From NCBI GenBank assembly GCA_008973525.1, contig WACJ01000523.1, forward strand, positions 1,178,001 through 1,242,000: DNA of 64,000 nt, written 5' to 3'. Of the stretch, positions 12,629 to 23,960 are shown one piece after another (position 1 is the stretch's first letter; each line of letters begins with the position of its first letter). The notes beneath the pieces are model-generated. The model did not search any database, was not told the DNA's origin, and saw nothing but the letters and a program-made list of their open reading frames with translations. This DNA comes from Stenopsyche tienmushanensis (taxonomy: Eukaryota > Arthropoda > Insecta > Trichoptera > Stenopsychidae). The translations under genes were made by a program, and so were the position numbers.

Positions 12629-13367
12629 CGTGGGTCAAATATGATCCAGCAGTGTAAAATTTCGGTTCTTATTCTTTTAACGTTTATGCTATAATAACGT
12701 ATGTAGCCGACTGGGTCAAATTTGACCCACGAAACCAAATACGTAACTTTTTACATTTTCCGTGAATATTTCAACAATAATAAAAAGGACAAAAATGTAA
12801 TCATAATTTCATCTATTCACCGCAATATATTTAGGGATACAGAGAGGGGAAGACCAGAAATTATTGAATTTTACAATAGTACTAAATGTAGAGTTGATTC
12901 TTTGGACCAAAAATGTACTAAATGTTCCAATTTAATTTATAATACACATCCCATCCCAAATATTGTGGGTAATAGTTGTCAAAAAGTATAAATACTGAAA
13001 CTTGTGATATTGTCAGTTCTTAAGAAGATTTTTTGATCTTCGTTGTCATTTTTTTTTAAATTATAAGCTGATATTATTTTTTTTTTATTTAGAAGATATG
13101 AGAAGTATTTTTGTTCATTTTTTTGTGTTTTTTTTTAATAAAAACATTTTTTTAACTTTTAACTCACACTAACCAAAAAGTATCAATATCCAAATTTTTT
13201 ACGAATTTATATAAAAATTAAATTAGTAAAAAAAAACCTAAAATTAAACAACGATAGTTTTGATAAAAAATGCTTATTTTATTTCACCCTCGTCCATGTT
13301 TATGTAAATATTACAAAAATTCGATTATAATGACTGATTTTCTGGTATGGGTCAAATATGACCCACG
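12629..13367 (+). mobile_element. piggyBac-like element remnant with GGGTCAAAT ends
   Basis: The left end CGTGGGTCAAATATGATCC (12629-12647) and the right end, reverse complemented, CGTGGGTCATATTTGACCC (13349-13367) form terminal inverted repeats. A second right-type end (GGGTCAAATTTGACCCACG, 12713-12731) lies inside. The only coding material is the piggyBac C-terminal fragment listed separately. The rest is A/T-rich. No clear TTAA duplication abuts the ends, so the boundaries are tentative. Confidence 0.55.
12722..12991 (+). pseudogene. piggyBac transposase C-terminal fragment
   Basis: The 89-codon ORF contains KKDKNVIIISSIHRN, GRPEIIEFYNSTK and RVDSLDQKCTKCSN. These match the piggyBac superfamily signature around the last catalytic aspartate (family pattern roughly: KNV-SS-H, PEII-FYN-TK-GVD-LDQ). 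After that the frame degenerates into IYNTHPIPNIV and stops. The glycine usually found before VD is replaced by Arg, and the DDE-D upstream part is missing. It is a broken fragment with no function expected. Confidence 0.75.
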
Positions 13368-14430
13368 AAGTAATATAGCCAAAAATAGCGATGTCAGTTA
13401 CGGGTTAAAACGGAATACGTTTCGACCTTCAAATGTGCATCGTGCAACCGGTATACTTTCATTGCTCACAATTCGAGCAAACAAAGAAAAATGAAGCATC
13501 GAGTAGTGAAGGCAAATCATCTATGGGGGGGGGGAGGGGGACAATGGCCGAGATTATTCAAATTTGAATCAAATAAATTAAATAAACCAGGTCGATTATA
13601 ACGATTTTAGTTTGCATCTCTGATATGTAAAGCGCATTTGTTTACGAAAATTTGATGCTCGTTCCAGTCACGCATGAATCATAGTTATTCTTGAATAAAA
13701 ATGTGTGCAAACAATCTCTTCGTTTGGTCACACGATCATACAAAAATGCAATATTCGAAAATAATAAATGAATATTTAGTGGATTTACAATGGGCGTTTC
13801 TCATAAATATGCATATTAGAAATGTATAAAGTTACGTGTTCAAGTCCGAGAAAAAGAGCAACAAAGAGAGAAGAGTCCCTTTCACTGGGTAGATACGCGC
13901 TGCGCGAGTGGAATTTTCCACTGCTTTGTCATACGATCAGCTGATCTTGTACCGTTCTTTCGACGTTTGCACACAACCACCAATTTTTTAACAACTTTCC
14001 AAATATTTGAATAGCGTTTTGCCGTCAATATGACGTCGATTTTAAATTCAAATAAATTTATTGTCTATGGCCTAAAACAAATAAAAATTTGCGCTCCGTT
14101 AATTAAAATATTGTCTATGGTCGCAGTGCTAATTCAAAATTTCACATCTGCCGCTGCTCATATGCATGCTCAGGATAATACTATTCAATATCAAATCGGC
14201 CCGAAAGCTTTGTCTTGCGCGACGATCTTATTATATAAATTCGTACGATTGAACGAAAATCGTTAGATTCCAATTGGAGTTTAAATGCGGCCATTGTAAT
14301 TTTTAAACAATAATAACAACATAAAAATGTAGCTCGAACGTCTTGGATTTGCTCAATTGGGTCACTTGTGGCCGAGGAAGATCGCTTACATAAACATGAC
14401 GACAATATAAATACATCGTTTTGAAATAAT
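13368..14430. other. Intergenic upstream of FAM136A gene, no gene recognised
   Basis: Includes an almost pure G run at 13525-13540 and a 12-bp palindrome GATCAGCTGATC at 13935-13946 with a CAGCTG E-box core. ORFs up to 78 codons are featureless. Confidence 0.45.
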
Positions 14431-14439
14431 TGATCGGAT

Positions 14440-14530
14440 ATCGGTGACGTCGCATGCAAATGAGACGTCGGTGAAAAATCCGGCTGTAAACATGACAGTT
14501 GGTATCGCAAGATGGCGGTCGACAGACTCG
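14440..14530 (+). promoter_or_regulatory. Candidate regulatory cluster / promoter
   Basis: Within 80 bases: TGACGTC (14451, CRE-like), ATGCAAAT (14454-14461, octamer-like), GAGACGTCGG (a second GACGTC), and AAGATGGCGGTC (14510-14521), which fits both a start context and a YY1/Pho-type site. It is followed by a 13-codon open frame ending at a potential donor TACTG/GTAATT (14549). Whether it is a promoter, enhancer or first exon of an unrecognised gene cannot be told. Confidence 0.3.
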
Positions 14531-14559
14531 ATGTACTCACCAATTACTGGTAATTAACG

Positions 14560-15851
14560 AAGGCATATTGTTTGGTATTGAGTGTCTATTTGATAAACTT
14601 TCTTTACTAGACCGATTTAATGCCGTGGAGGCACTTAACGTCATTCCTCTCTCGGGCGGCAAGCACCAACACGACAACCTCGAGGCGCGACCAAAGTTCA
14701 ACTGCGCCGGATGTGCGTCATCGACTACCCCTCACCCCATAGCGCGAGAGGAAGCAGCGGGAACGAGATCATCGCGAAAGGACTGACTATCCCATTTTCA
14801 ACTCGATTAATGCCATTATAAATTCATAATAACGTCTTCAATAAATAAACAAAGAAAATTTAAAAACACGATTTATAAAAATAATCAAAAACATTTTTTT
14901 TCGGTTGTATATAAATCTCTTTAAAATCACAATCTTACATAAAATGTACATAAATATTTATAAATACGCTCATTTCATGGAAATTTACGTAGGAAAAAAT
15001 CTGCAATAGATTTATTTTCATCTCATTACGACGTCGACTGGCGCATACTTCAATTATCTTATTTGCTGAAAAGCATGATATCATTCTCTGGAAGATCGCC
15101 AATGTAGCGATCAAAACAAAAGCTCACAAGATTCACTTTACTTATAATGGAATTTTATTTTTAAGCCTCAGTCATTTAAAAATCTTTATGGCGAATCAAT
15201 TTTAATCATCGATTTAAAAAAAATACAATGTATTTTTTTGTAGTTGTAATACGATTATCGAAAGCAATGATATTATTAAAAAAGAACTTCAACGAATAAA
15301 TTTGAGATTGCAATCTAATGAAAATAAACACTGATAAAAATAATATTAATTTTTGATTCGCAATAATGGTAATGACCTTCAAAGATAAATTATACAGACA
15401 TGACCGTCTGTATTTAGTTGTATTTGTAGAGATAATTGTATGTGTATAAGACACATGCATGTGGATTTAATATATGTGAAAATAAATTTAACTTGTCAAA
15501 TGAAAATCTTATAAATAAAACACTTTTATTTATTTACGTTTATTATAAAAACATATATTTATAATTGTACTCATTTTATTGCTTAGTAAATATTCCAAAT
15601 TGACCGTACAATATTTTAATTTTATTGCGTTTAATAAAATTGTTTTATTTTTGCAAATAAAAGTAAAAATGTAAATTTCATTTTATTGAAATAAACATGG
15701 AGCATTTTAACCCTGATTTAAATCTATTCGAACGAACGTCATGTAATCATGGTCGAGTTTCTTAACCTTTGTTCTGTAAGCGGCCAAGCGCGCTCTTGCA
15801 TAACTTAGGTTATATTTCAATCACAATTGTGTTGTTCATTTAAATTAAAAG
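14560..15851. other. Intergenic, GC-richer then strongly AT-rich
   Basis: 14560-14790 is comparatively GC-rich with a featureless ORF. 14800-15700 is extremely AT-rich with repeated AATAAA and TTTATTTA words. The 100 bases before the FAM136A start include GCGGCCAAGCGCGCTC (15780-15795), a likely promoter-proximal GC patch. Confidence 0.4.
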
Positions 15852-16588
15852 ATGGTCGAGCAACAGAAACAACGCTTAGAACATGAAATGACAAAAATAG
15901 TGGATGAGATCGATAGGACTCATCTTCGCAAAATGCAGGTATGTCACATGATATGAAATTTAATTGATTATTTTTGAATATTCAAACTAACCTAAATATA
16001 TTGGATCCCTGCAATGGTTAATAATGATTTATGTGTTATTTTATGTTATTGATCCCAGTTTTTAAATGTATTTTCAGGGTGATATGCATCGTTGTGCAGC
16101 AAAATGTTGCGATAATACATCATATTCGCTTGATAGAACGCATGCTTGTGTGGAAAATTGCAGTACAGCTTTACAAAACGCAAATAACCATGTTCAGGTA
16201 TTTCATTTTATGATTCTATAATTTTGTTGATTCCGAATAATTGTGTATTCAATGATTAAGATTTTTGTTTATGCAGGCGGAAATAGGTCAACTTCAGAGT
16301 AGATTACAGCGATGCGTAATGCAATGCAATGACGAAATAAGAGACATGATGGATCCTAATCCGACACAAGAACAAGTTAATAAATAAATTGTTATTGTGA
16401 TGATGATGTTTTATAAAGCTTTTCTAGTTTTTTAATTTGTGTTTGTTTTTCTATTTCAGAGTGATAGATATACGGCCAAATTTGAATCTTGTGCCGTTAA
16501 GTGTGTCGACAAGCATATAGATTCGTTGCCAAGATTTCTTCAATCTATGAAAAATGTTTTATCCAAAGGAGCGCCGGCATCCCATTAA
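15852..16588 (+). CDS. FAM136A: FAM136A-like mitochondrial CX3C protein
   Basis: Four exons, all phase 0 with GT-AG introns: 15852-15938, 16078-16197, 16277-16375 and 16460-16588, giving 144 residues (human FAM136A is about 138). The start MVEQQKQRLEHEMTKIVDEI and the join HLRKMQ/GDMHRCAAKCC fit the family. Cysteines form four CX3C motifs: C35-C39, C53-C57, C82-C86 and C113-C117. Twin CX3C pairs are the arrangement used by small intermembrane-space proteins that fold through Mia40-type disulfide relay; FAM136A is a known mitochondrial protein, role poorly defined. The ATG is in context AAAAGATGG and follows a GC patch. No close neighbour suggests co-regulation. The 3' end lacks a canonical AATAAA; AATATAAA-type variants occur at about 16680. 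Family assignment is from recognisable sequence; function is inferred. Confidence 0.92.
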
Positions 16589-16721
16589 CAAAAGTGTAGA
16601 TTAATTATTTGGTTGCTATTTAGTTACATTGAAATGCATTTAAAATACAAAATATTGTAATATAAGTGTGTGAAAATGCAATATAAACTATCTTCATGAT
16701 AATATAAAATATATATATATT

Positions 16722-17090
16722 AGTGGGGCCCGAAAGTATTCGGAAATTTAGTAAAATAAGTTCAAATTTATTAATAACAAAAATTTAATGTACATTATAT
16801 AATATAATTCCCTTCATTTTTTAACACATTTTCCCATCGCTTTGGCAGTCCTTTGATCCCCATTTTTGTAAAAATTAAAAACCCACCCTAGAAGCAAAAA
16901 ACGATTTGAAATGCATTTCCGCGTTGAATTTTTTAATCGTACTGAGCTCCATGTTCCTCAAAAAATGGAACTCTGGATTAGAGATTTTAATAACCAATAT
17001 TGGTATCTGCGTGATGATACCACCATAAACATCTTTGAATATTACTTGCTTTTGTGGTACGAATATCTGCAAATGCCCCGGTCCCCCTAA
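16722..17090 (-). mobile_element. Tc1/mariner remnant with transposase C-terminus
   Basis: Minus strand from 16796 back to about 16870 encodes KMGIKGLPKRWENVLKNEG followed by a stop, the usual end of Tc1/mariner-type transposases. The left end TAGTGGGGCCCGAAAGTATT and the right end (reverse complement TTAGGGGGACCGGGGCATTT) are imperfect inverted repeats. Similar ATTAGGGGGACC ends occur at 32757 and 54730. The catalytic core is missing. Lies just downstream of the FAM136A gene. Confidence 0.6.
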
Positions 17091-18289
17091 TATATACGTA
17101 TTTGATTTATTTTCTTTCGATTGTAAATTAATAACTTCATTCATAACATCGCTGAAAAATTTAATTAAAACAATTCATACTCATAATGTATAATATATTT
17201 TATTTACAAGATCTGAAATATTTTAAATGGTGATCAAATTTTATATTTAAAATGTAGGCTTAGTTATCATTACCATTCCAGTTCGATTGGTATGTTCATA
17301 AAATATGTAACCATCAATTGATGCGTTACATATAGTCAATCAATTTAATGTACAAAAATGTATGTTGTTATTTAGTTTGTAATAAATCACATGAAGTTTC
17401 CTCAGATGGCTTTAAATATTTAATATAGCGATCATTGTGATCCTGATTTGTGTCTGTGTATCACAGTGCTGTTGACAGTGCCCCATGATTTGCAGTGTAA
17501 AGCGCTTCTTACCACTGAGATTATCGTCTCTCTGCGGGCGATGCGTTCAAATAATTGTTAGACGTCTTAAGCATGTTTTTGACTGTCATTGGGGTATTTT
17601 TGGGAAGATAATGCAGTGATTTCCTGTATTGCATGCGTAAAAACATTTTTATGCTGCAAAATGATTTAGTAATAACGTATTAAAATGGGAAGAATGCTTT
17701 AATATTTTACGGCATGGCGGTTAATATCAAATTCACACATTATCAGTTGACAGCAAGAGGATTAAGATGTCATTTTATCAAGTATTTTTTGTTTGCTGAT
17801 ATTTCAAAAATATGATAAAAACAAAATTTTAGATGGCATCATATGGCATTTGTATCTAAATCGTCATGGTTTTACAAAATTGTACTATTTTAATACAATA
17901 TATGGTGGTTATTGTAAACTACTATTATGATTGAAAAAAGTATTAATGATTTAAAAATAAAGTTCTCGGTTAATACTTATAGAATCTTAATATAAATATA
18001 TAAAAGACATTCTTTAAATAGCACAAACGTTCTTTGGCACAACTTATTGTTTTAGGATCAAAGCATTGTATGCAAATTGATTAAGTTATTACAACAGCGA
18101 TTGTAATACAATGCAAGCATGTGCAAATTGAATTAAATAACAAATGAAAGACATGTTGATTAATTATTAATTGAATTTTCTATGTAAATATGCCAAAAAT
18201 GATTGCTATTTAACCATTTGATTAGCGAGTAAATTTTTTATTTCTTTTTAAATTATTCCTCTAACCACTTTCTGCATTATTTTTTGCGA
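17091..18289. other. Intergenic, AT-rich
   Basis: No gene seen. At 18214-18236 TTAACCATTTGATTAGCGAGTAA resembles the reverse complement of the R1 3' end (CTAATCAAAGGGTTAA), possibly an isolated R1 tail. Confidence 0.45.
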
Positions 18290-18421
18290 AAATTATACAC
18301 TTTCAGATGATAAGATTGGTCAGAATAAATTGAACAATGACTGTTTTAAAGCATATAGCAAAAAAAATATGAGAAAACTTAGAAGAAGTGTAAAAACGGC
18401 AAGTATTTTTGGCACTACCGA
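18290..18421 (-). repeat. GTGCCAAAAATAC-ended element, one end only
   Basis: The minus strand begins TAGTGCCAAAAATACTTGCC and continues through AACAGTCATTGTTCAATTTA, matching 26598 onward and the inner part of 41963-42342. Only one terminus is present, so the copy is truncated. Confidence 0.6.
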
Positions 18422-18484
18422 TATAAATACCGCTTTTATCCCATAAATGCAAATGTTTTGGAAATAAAAAAACAACTTTATATG

Positions 18485-18787
18485 AGGATCATCTAGAAAA
18501 TAAGGTTACAAGGGCTATTGAGGTCGGGGGATTTTTTTTGTTGAGACCTGTTAGTCTGCAGCGGAGGCGGGAGTCGGTTGGCCTTGTTTGCGGGAGGACG
18601 TCCTTCCCGCAACCAGATCTTTCGCTCTCGTGTGAATAAAAAGTCCCAAATCATCAAAAAAAAAAGAAGATTATTGGTTCATGTGCAAATCGCTCTTTAT
18701 ATTATGATGTATCCTGTGAATTTAAATTAAATACAAGCATTTTTCAGTCCTAGATAAATGTTGTAACCTTACTTTTTGGATGATTCT
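18485..18787. mobile_element. Deleted mariner with nested LTR-like fragment
   Basis: The left end AGGATCATCTAGAAAATAAG and the right end (reverse complement AGAATCATCCAAAAAGTAAG) match the ends of the mariner at 41172-41962. The 3' tail (AAATACAAGCATTTTTCAGT) also matches. The transposase is gone. A foreign segment beginning TGTTGAGACC at 18539 occupies the interior. Confidence 0.7.
18539..18655 (-). repeat. LTR-like fragment with TGCGGGA palindrome (copy 1)
   Basis: Contains TTTGCGGGAGGACGTCCTTC then CCGCAACCAGATCTTTCG and GTGTGAATAAAAAG. Its reverse complement matches 58125-58200 (TTATTAAACACGAGATCGAG, AGATCTGG, TGCAGGAAGGACGTCTTCC) and partly 63918-64000. TG start, internal AATAAA-like word and CA near the end suggest a solo LTR piece, but this is not proven. 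Confidence 0.5.
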
Positions 18788-19543
18788 CACACGTGTGTCT
18801 TCAATTTTAGTCACAAAGGAAGACCCATAATAGTGTATCAAATAGGATAATTCTTGGTACTTATTGTATTGGAAATAGAAGCATGGCGTGGAGCTCTTTA
18901 GATACTTAACATGTGAGTGCATACTCATCTAAGAGCGCATGTTTGAATCTAATGTTGTTTTTTTTTTGTCCAGAATGAAGCCAAATTTTACATCAATTCT
19001 CTGAACAACCTATGTGTTTGCGGACATGTTTTGATATACGCATCCGTTCAAGTGTGTCTGGCGAACATTGTTACAGGAAGAAAAAAGTTTTCGTATAAAT
19101 CTCGGTAATGGCGAAAATCTACTTGACCATTAATAAATTGACCGGCAACGCCTTTCATCCCCCCTGCAAGTGAAACTCCTTGATATATTGGACTTCTCCA
19201 TTCTTCGTGGATCGTATGATTTATGTGCATCCAGAGAAGTCGGTTCTTCCGCACTTGTCGGCCGTTTCGACATCGATTTATTGAATAATTTAAGACAATT
19301 CGACCCCGCAGCTAACTTAATTGGCACTCCACGTTGAAGGGCAAACAGTCTGATGATGGCGTTCGTGGGACTTGATATTCAAACTAAACAGTTGTTTACT
19401 TTTAAAACCTGTGATTAGCTCTAATTATATTGCAGCACACAAATGCTCGTAAGTATCATTTTATTTTCTATTGGTTGTGCGTTTTCAAACGGTGGTGCGC
19501 AACGATAATGTGATTCATCGGGATCCCTTGAATCATCATCAAT
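18788..19543. other. Intergenic, no gene recognised
   Basis: A GC-richer patch at 19070-19330 carries two overlapping minus-strand ORFs (68 and 65 codons) with no recognisable domain. Confidence 0.4.
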
Positions 19544-19889
19544 TTGTTGAACGATGATCATTGTGAAGTACTTAATTTAAACCAAATTTCCAAAAATATA
19601 TCGGAAGGGAATAGTATGTTTGCACTTGCTTCAAAAAATGTAATTCTTAAAATGAGTGAAAGCATATTATCAAAGATGTATCCAAATCTCGCAACAGAAA
19701 TGAATGTTGAAGAGGAGTGTGTAGAAATAATTGAACAAGATATAACCCTTAATTTACCCTTTAATATTGAATAAAATTCGAATAACCTTAATATACCGTT
19801 TTTCATAAAACCGAAAACCGCTGGAAACCGGTTTCGCCCGAAAAATGAAAACCGGCTTTGAAGAATGTCGGTTTTTGTGCAAGCCCTAG
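19544..19889 (+). mobile_element. Possible hAT element 3' end
   Basis: The end CAAGCCCTAG (19880-19889) is the complement-type terminus of hAT elements (CTAGGGCTTG), preceded by alternating AAACCG/GGTTT words (subterminal repeats, 19808-19870). Upstream lies a 76-codon ORF with an acidic tail (NVEEECVEIIEQDITLNLPF) that could be the transposase C-terminus, but I do not recognise the hATC dimerisation motif. The left end was not found. Confidence 0.45.
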
Positions 19890-21430
19890 TTCTAAGCGTC
19901 AGGGTTGTCAAAATATTTTTTTTTTCAACATTTTGAAAAAATACCCAAAATTTCACCTTTAAATCGTCATATTTTTTAAATCTATGGTTGTAATGGTACG
20001 AAATAACTGTTTTCGTATTTTTAAATGTATTTTTGATCTGATTATATCATTATTTTATGCAATTGTTTTAAAGAAAACTACTTCTGAGCTTCCAAAGTCA
20101 CAAAAAATATGCAAACAAATTTCAACTTCTAAATTCTCCAAACAAAAAACTAACAACTATTTTGAACTTTGTTTAGTTTTAATTTTTTTTTTATAGATGA
20201 TACCATTTCCAACAATATGCTACACATCAAACAAATCATCCAATAGGTCGTTCAAACTGAAGAGGTACCAGTTTGTCAGGATTAGGGTTAAGGAAACATT
20301 TTTTATGCTTTTTTAACAATTTATTTACAAAGTTTGTTCAAATTTTCCACCTCTACTTCGAACTACACTTTTTTCTTAATTTATTTCTCTTTCATTTTTG
20401 TAAAGGTATTATTCCTTCAATTCGGATTTCTTTTGTGGCACCTTTGTCGTGTAAATTAATTATTTTGGCAGCCCTGTTCCGTGGCTCGCACGGTCACCAG
20501 ACTACCTGACACCATTGGATTTCTTTGTCTAAGCTAAATTAGATAGAAAGCAAGGGCTTGAATATTTGGGCTTATTTATTTCCTTGAATTGTCAGTGAAG
20601 GTCTCTCTTTGACATTCACTAAGATACGATGTTAAGATAATAACTGCCATGAAATGTTTTTGCGGAAATTGTTGCTTTGCATTAAACATGGATTCTGAGA
20701 AATCTTTTTAGAAGCTGATCGCTGTTGCTGATGATTGCAAGCATCTTTGATTGACAATACGGATCGAATTTATTACTAAACACATGCAGTGTGGTGGAGC
20801 AACGGGTCGGTGGCGGTAGGGCGGTGCGGTTGACAGGCAGTTGTCGGGTCGGGGGACCATCCGTACAGGTTTGACGCCCGTCGGCGACTGATGGTATGAA
20901 ATGCACCGGTATATATGTACTCTAATATTGTCTCTCTTTTTTCTCTTTTTATCATTCCTCTTTCTTTTTCAATACGCGAAATCAAATTTATTATATTTAA
21001 TATAAAGAGAATCGACAAAATGAAAATTGCGCTAAAGCCAAATGTGTTAAACGAGTGTTATTTTTTTTTTATATAGAGAGTACATTTCTAAACCCAAAAA
21101 AGCAATTTTCTGTGACGTAGCTTAAATGTACTTCACATTTGCATTTTTTTCGAAAAATCATAAACTCCAGCATATAAAACAGTGCGGAATCACCCGAACC
21201 ATAACGTGTTAATTTTATACATTGGCAAAATAGAGCAAATTATATAGTGTGATATAGAAATTCTGATTTCTTGAGAAGTGAGAATTTTCAACATCATTTT
21301 TCAAATTTCTCGAGAATTTTCGAGAAATTTTGATAAATTAAATTTTTTATGTAAAACTGTAAAGTGTTGCATATATTATAATATTATTATCTTAGCATAA
21401 AATTGAAATTACGCGAATAAATAAATTAGA
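19890..21430. other. Intergenic with one GC-rich island
   Basis: Mostly AT-rich with T-runs. 20785-20890 is GC-rich (GGTCGGTGGCGGTAGGGCGG), contrasting strongly with its surroundings; ORFs there lack domains. At 21290-21335 and 21600-21645 CTCGAGAAATTTTCGAGAA words in opposite arrangement bracket the R1 fragment. Confidence 0.4.
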
Positions 21431-21530
21431 AATACGAATATTGTGTGCTATCAACAGTGTTAAGGTTCATTTATTCATATACAAGCATCACTTACGCTGC
21501 GCGGTCCTCAGACAAAATGGATTTGTGTGA
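21431..21530 (+). repeat. Repeat family R1, 3' part only (copy c)
   Basis: Matches R1 from GAATATTGTGTGCTATCAAC through CTTACGCTGCGCGGTCCTCA to GGATTTGTGTG. The 5' half is absent. Confidence 0.7.
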
Positions 21531-22929
21531 AAATGGAAGCGGTTGTATTTATATAATAAATAATTGTACAAATGTTGTTTTATACAATAAAAATTAATTT
21601 CTAAAATTTCTCGAAATTAGAAAATTTCTCGAGAAATTTTCGATTTGCCATATTGATATAAATAAAATGGAATTTTATCAAAACTTTGAGAGTCGCCATT
21701 TCCCCATAGCCCACTTGCCCCACACACCCCATGAATATTTGATGATCAAATTATAAGGGGGATCATTTGTAAGCAATGCAAATTGATTTAAAACTATCCG
21801 AGACTATAACAAAAATTATAGGACTATAAACAGAAGGGATAATTTTCCCATATTTGCCACCCTAATATTGGATAAAACACAGGGGCGCATCGAGCTTAAT
21901 GCTTAGTTACAGACGCCCTTCTTAAATACTTGAATAGCTTCAAGGTTTTTCGCCACTGAAAGCTTAATTGCACCGATTCTTGGAAACCTGATAGAGAAAA
22001 TTTATGGTGCGAATCATTCATCATCATTTTTGAGGATGATAAAATTACATTTGATAAAAAGAACAGTTGTTATGTATGTCCGACAGCTTGTGTGGGCTTT
22101 GGGTCGTAAAATCGGCATTTTTTTGCATAAAGTTGAACACGATGTCGGAGGGGTCTCCAGTTGACTTCCGCGTAGCGAATGTGTCGGGGGCCCCCAGATC
22201 GGGTCCCGTCAATCAAATCAGCAAGTTGACAGTTTTTATTTGAATCACAATACAGTCATATTTTGCGATTCTCCCCCGGGAGGGGCCGCCTAATGGCGGT
22301 TTGACGTAGGTTGTCAGAAGAAGTGATGTGTTGCGAATGCGAAACGTCTCATTTAAATACCGTATCGCTTCAATTATCACCGCACTTCTGAATAATACTC
22401 CATTTCGTTCGCTAGATTAGCGGATGCAGCGGGAGGATACACTTTGAAAAGCGCTGGACCGTTATATCCCGACTCTCGAAAAATTGAAAAGGAATATCCG
22501 CATCGTCGTAATTTCATCCTGTAAACAAGACTCGATCGAAAAAAATCCGGGACATCAAATAATCCGTGTTACTGAGAAAAATAAAGAAGGCCAGACGCTG
22601 TCAACTCTTCGCCGACGATCTGCACATTTAATTAATCACTGAAAAAACGTTTTATATCCAAGAATTTATAATGCAATTTAATTTAACTGCTTGTTGACTG
22701 CCATCCAACACTTTTAACACCCACGTTATAAGTCTGGTCTTTCAGAGAAATGCCGAATTTTCGCCACTGCTATGAAATAAATCTTCCATATAAATTACAA
22801 GCGTTTTGGTAATGAAGCTCCAGAAATTTTCAACATATTCATAATTAAATTAAGTGCAAAAAACTGTCATAAATGGAAAAAAAACCTAAGTTTATTGCAA
22901 GAAATTGGGATGGACTGTTTATCTTCAAA
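21531..22929. other. Intergenic with GC-rich stretch
   Basis: 22130-22310 holds GC-rich runs (GGGGGCCCCCAGATCGGG, CTCCCCCGGGAGGGGCCGCC, the latter containing the palindrome CCCCCGGGAGGGG). No ORF or RNA gene recognised. Confidence 0.4.
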
Positions 22930-23130
22930 TCTTCAAATGCGTTTTTCTCGAAACTACCTTTTTCAACACGGTTGACATGATATTTTAAGTTATAATCAAC
23001 CGATTTACTTCAAATTTGGTAAAAAACTTTTATATATATATTTTTCTATCTCCCTTACCAGATTTATATATCAAAAAATAATTTTTAACTGTTTAAAAAA
23101 AATTAAAACTGTGTGACAAAAATATCCAGA
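22930..23130 (-). repeat. Dispersed repeat R3 (copy 1, minus)
   Basis: The minus strand reads CACAGTTTTAATTTTTTTTA, AAATCTGGTAAGGGAGATAG, AAATTTGAAGTAAATCGGTT, AAAATATCATGTCAACCGTG, GGTAGTTTCGAGAAAAACGC. It matches plus-strand copies at 52152-52405 and 54155-54395. Confidence 0.65.
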
Positions 23131-23262
23131 AAATATTTTTTAAATAATATTTATTTCGCTGTATTTTTTATGTATGTAATAATAAACAAAGACATTTGAT
23201 GGAGCTTAAAATTGATACATTTTGGTTCATAATATGTCTCAAATCACTTTTAGTTTTATGTA

Positions 23263-23960
23263 CGAAGGGTGGCTGAAAAATAATGCACACATGCTTGTAG
23301 ATCGCGAACGAAGTGATGTTCAGGAACGCATCAGGTAGCATGTAGAAGTAATATTCCTTATCAATTTGAGATTTGAAATCGTTGCATCCATTCAGTGTGT
23401 TTCAAGAAGTAGAAGTATGGAGATATGTTCTAATGTTAACGCGAATTAAACAGCGTGCTGTTATCGAATTTTTAACTGCTGAAAAATTGGTTCCTATTAA
23501 GATTAATCGTCGTTTATGGTGATGATGCTGTTAATAGGTCTACTGTTAATCGATGAGTAATAAAATTTCATGGTTCTGAACCTGGAAAAGCCATAATTGT
23601 TGATACTTGAAGTTTGAACTGATTCCATACCTTCCGTTTTCTGCCTTACGATTTTTTTTTTTTTTTAAATCAAGAGTGACCTCAAGGGTAATTGTTACAC
23701 CTCGAACGATGAGGTGAAGGTAGTTGTCAAGTCCTGAATTCAAGAAAAGTCGAGAAAATATTTTTTCAGTGACGGAATGAAAAAAAACTTGTTACACAAA
23801 AGGAGAAATATATTAGCTTTAACGTTTACTATGTTAAAAAAATAAATATATGATTTTAAAGCTTAAAAATTGTACTTTAATGTGCTTTTTGCGAGATCTT
23901 GCTAATTGTATTTATTCGCGCGCTACAAGCATGTGTGCATTAGTTTTCAGCCTATTCTCG
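23263..23960 (+). mobile_element. Internally deleted mariner-like element
   Basis: 698 bp flanked by TA. The ends CGAAGGGTGGCTGAAAAATA and (reverse complement) CGAGAATAGGCTGAAAACTA both continue ATGCACACATGCTTGTAG. The N-terminal remnant (from about 23436) reads RIKQRAVIEFLTAEKLVP with the HTH-like start STVNR further on. A C-terminal remnant near 23690-23800 (frameshifted) resembles the mariner ending SDEEVK...LVTQKEKY. The catalytic DDD region is missing, so it is inactive. Confidence 0.75.

Noticed and set aside
16705..16722. TATATATAT run after the FAM136A gene
   Set aside because: Simple sequence, ordinary in AT-rich DNA.
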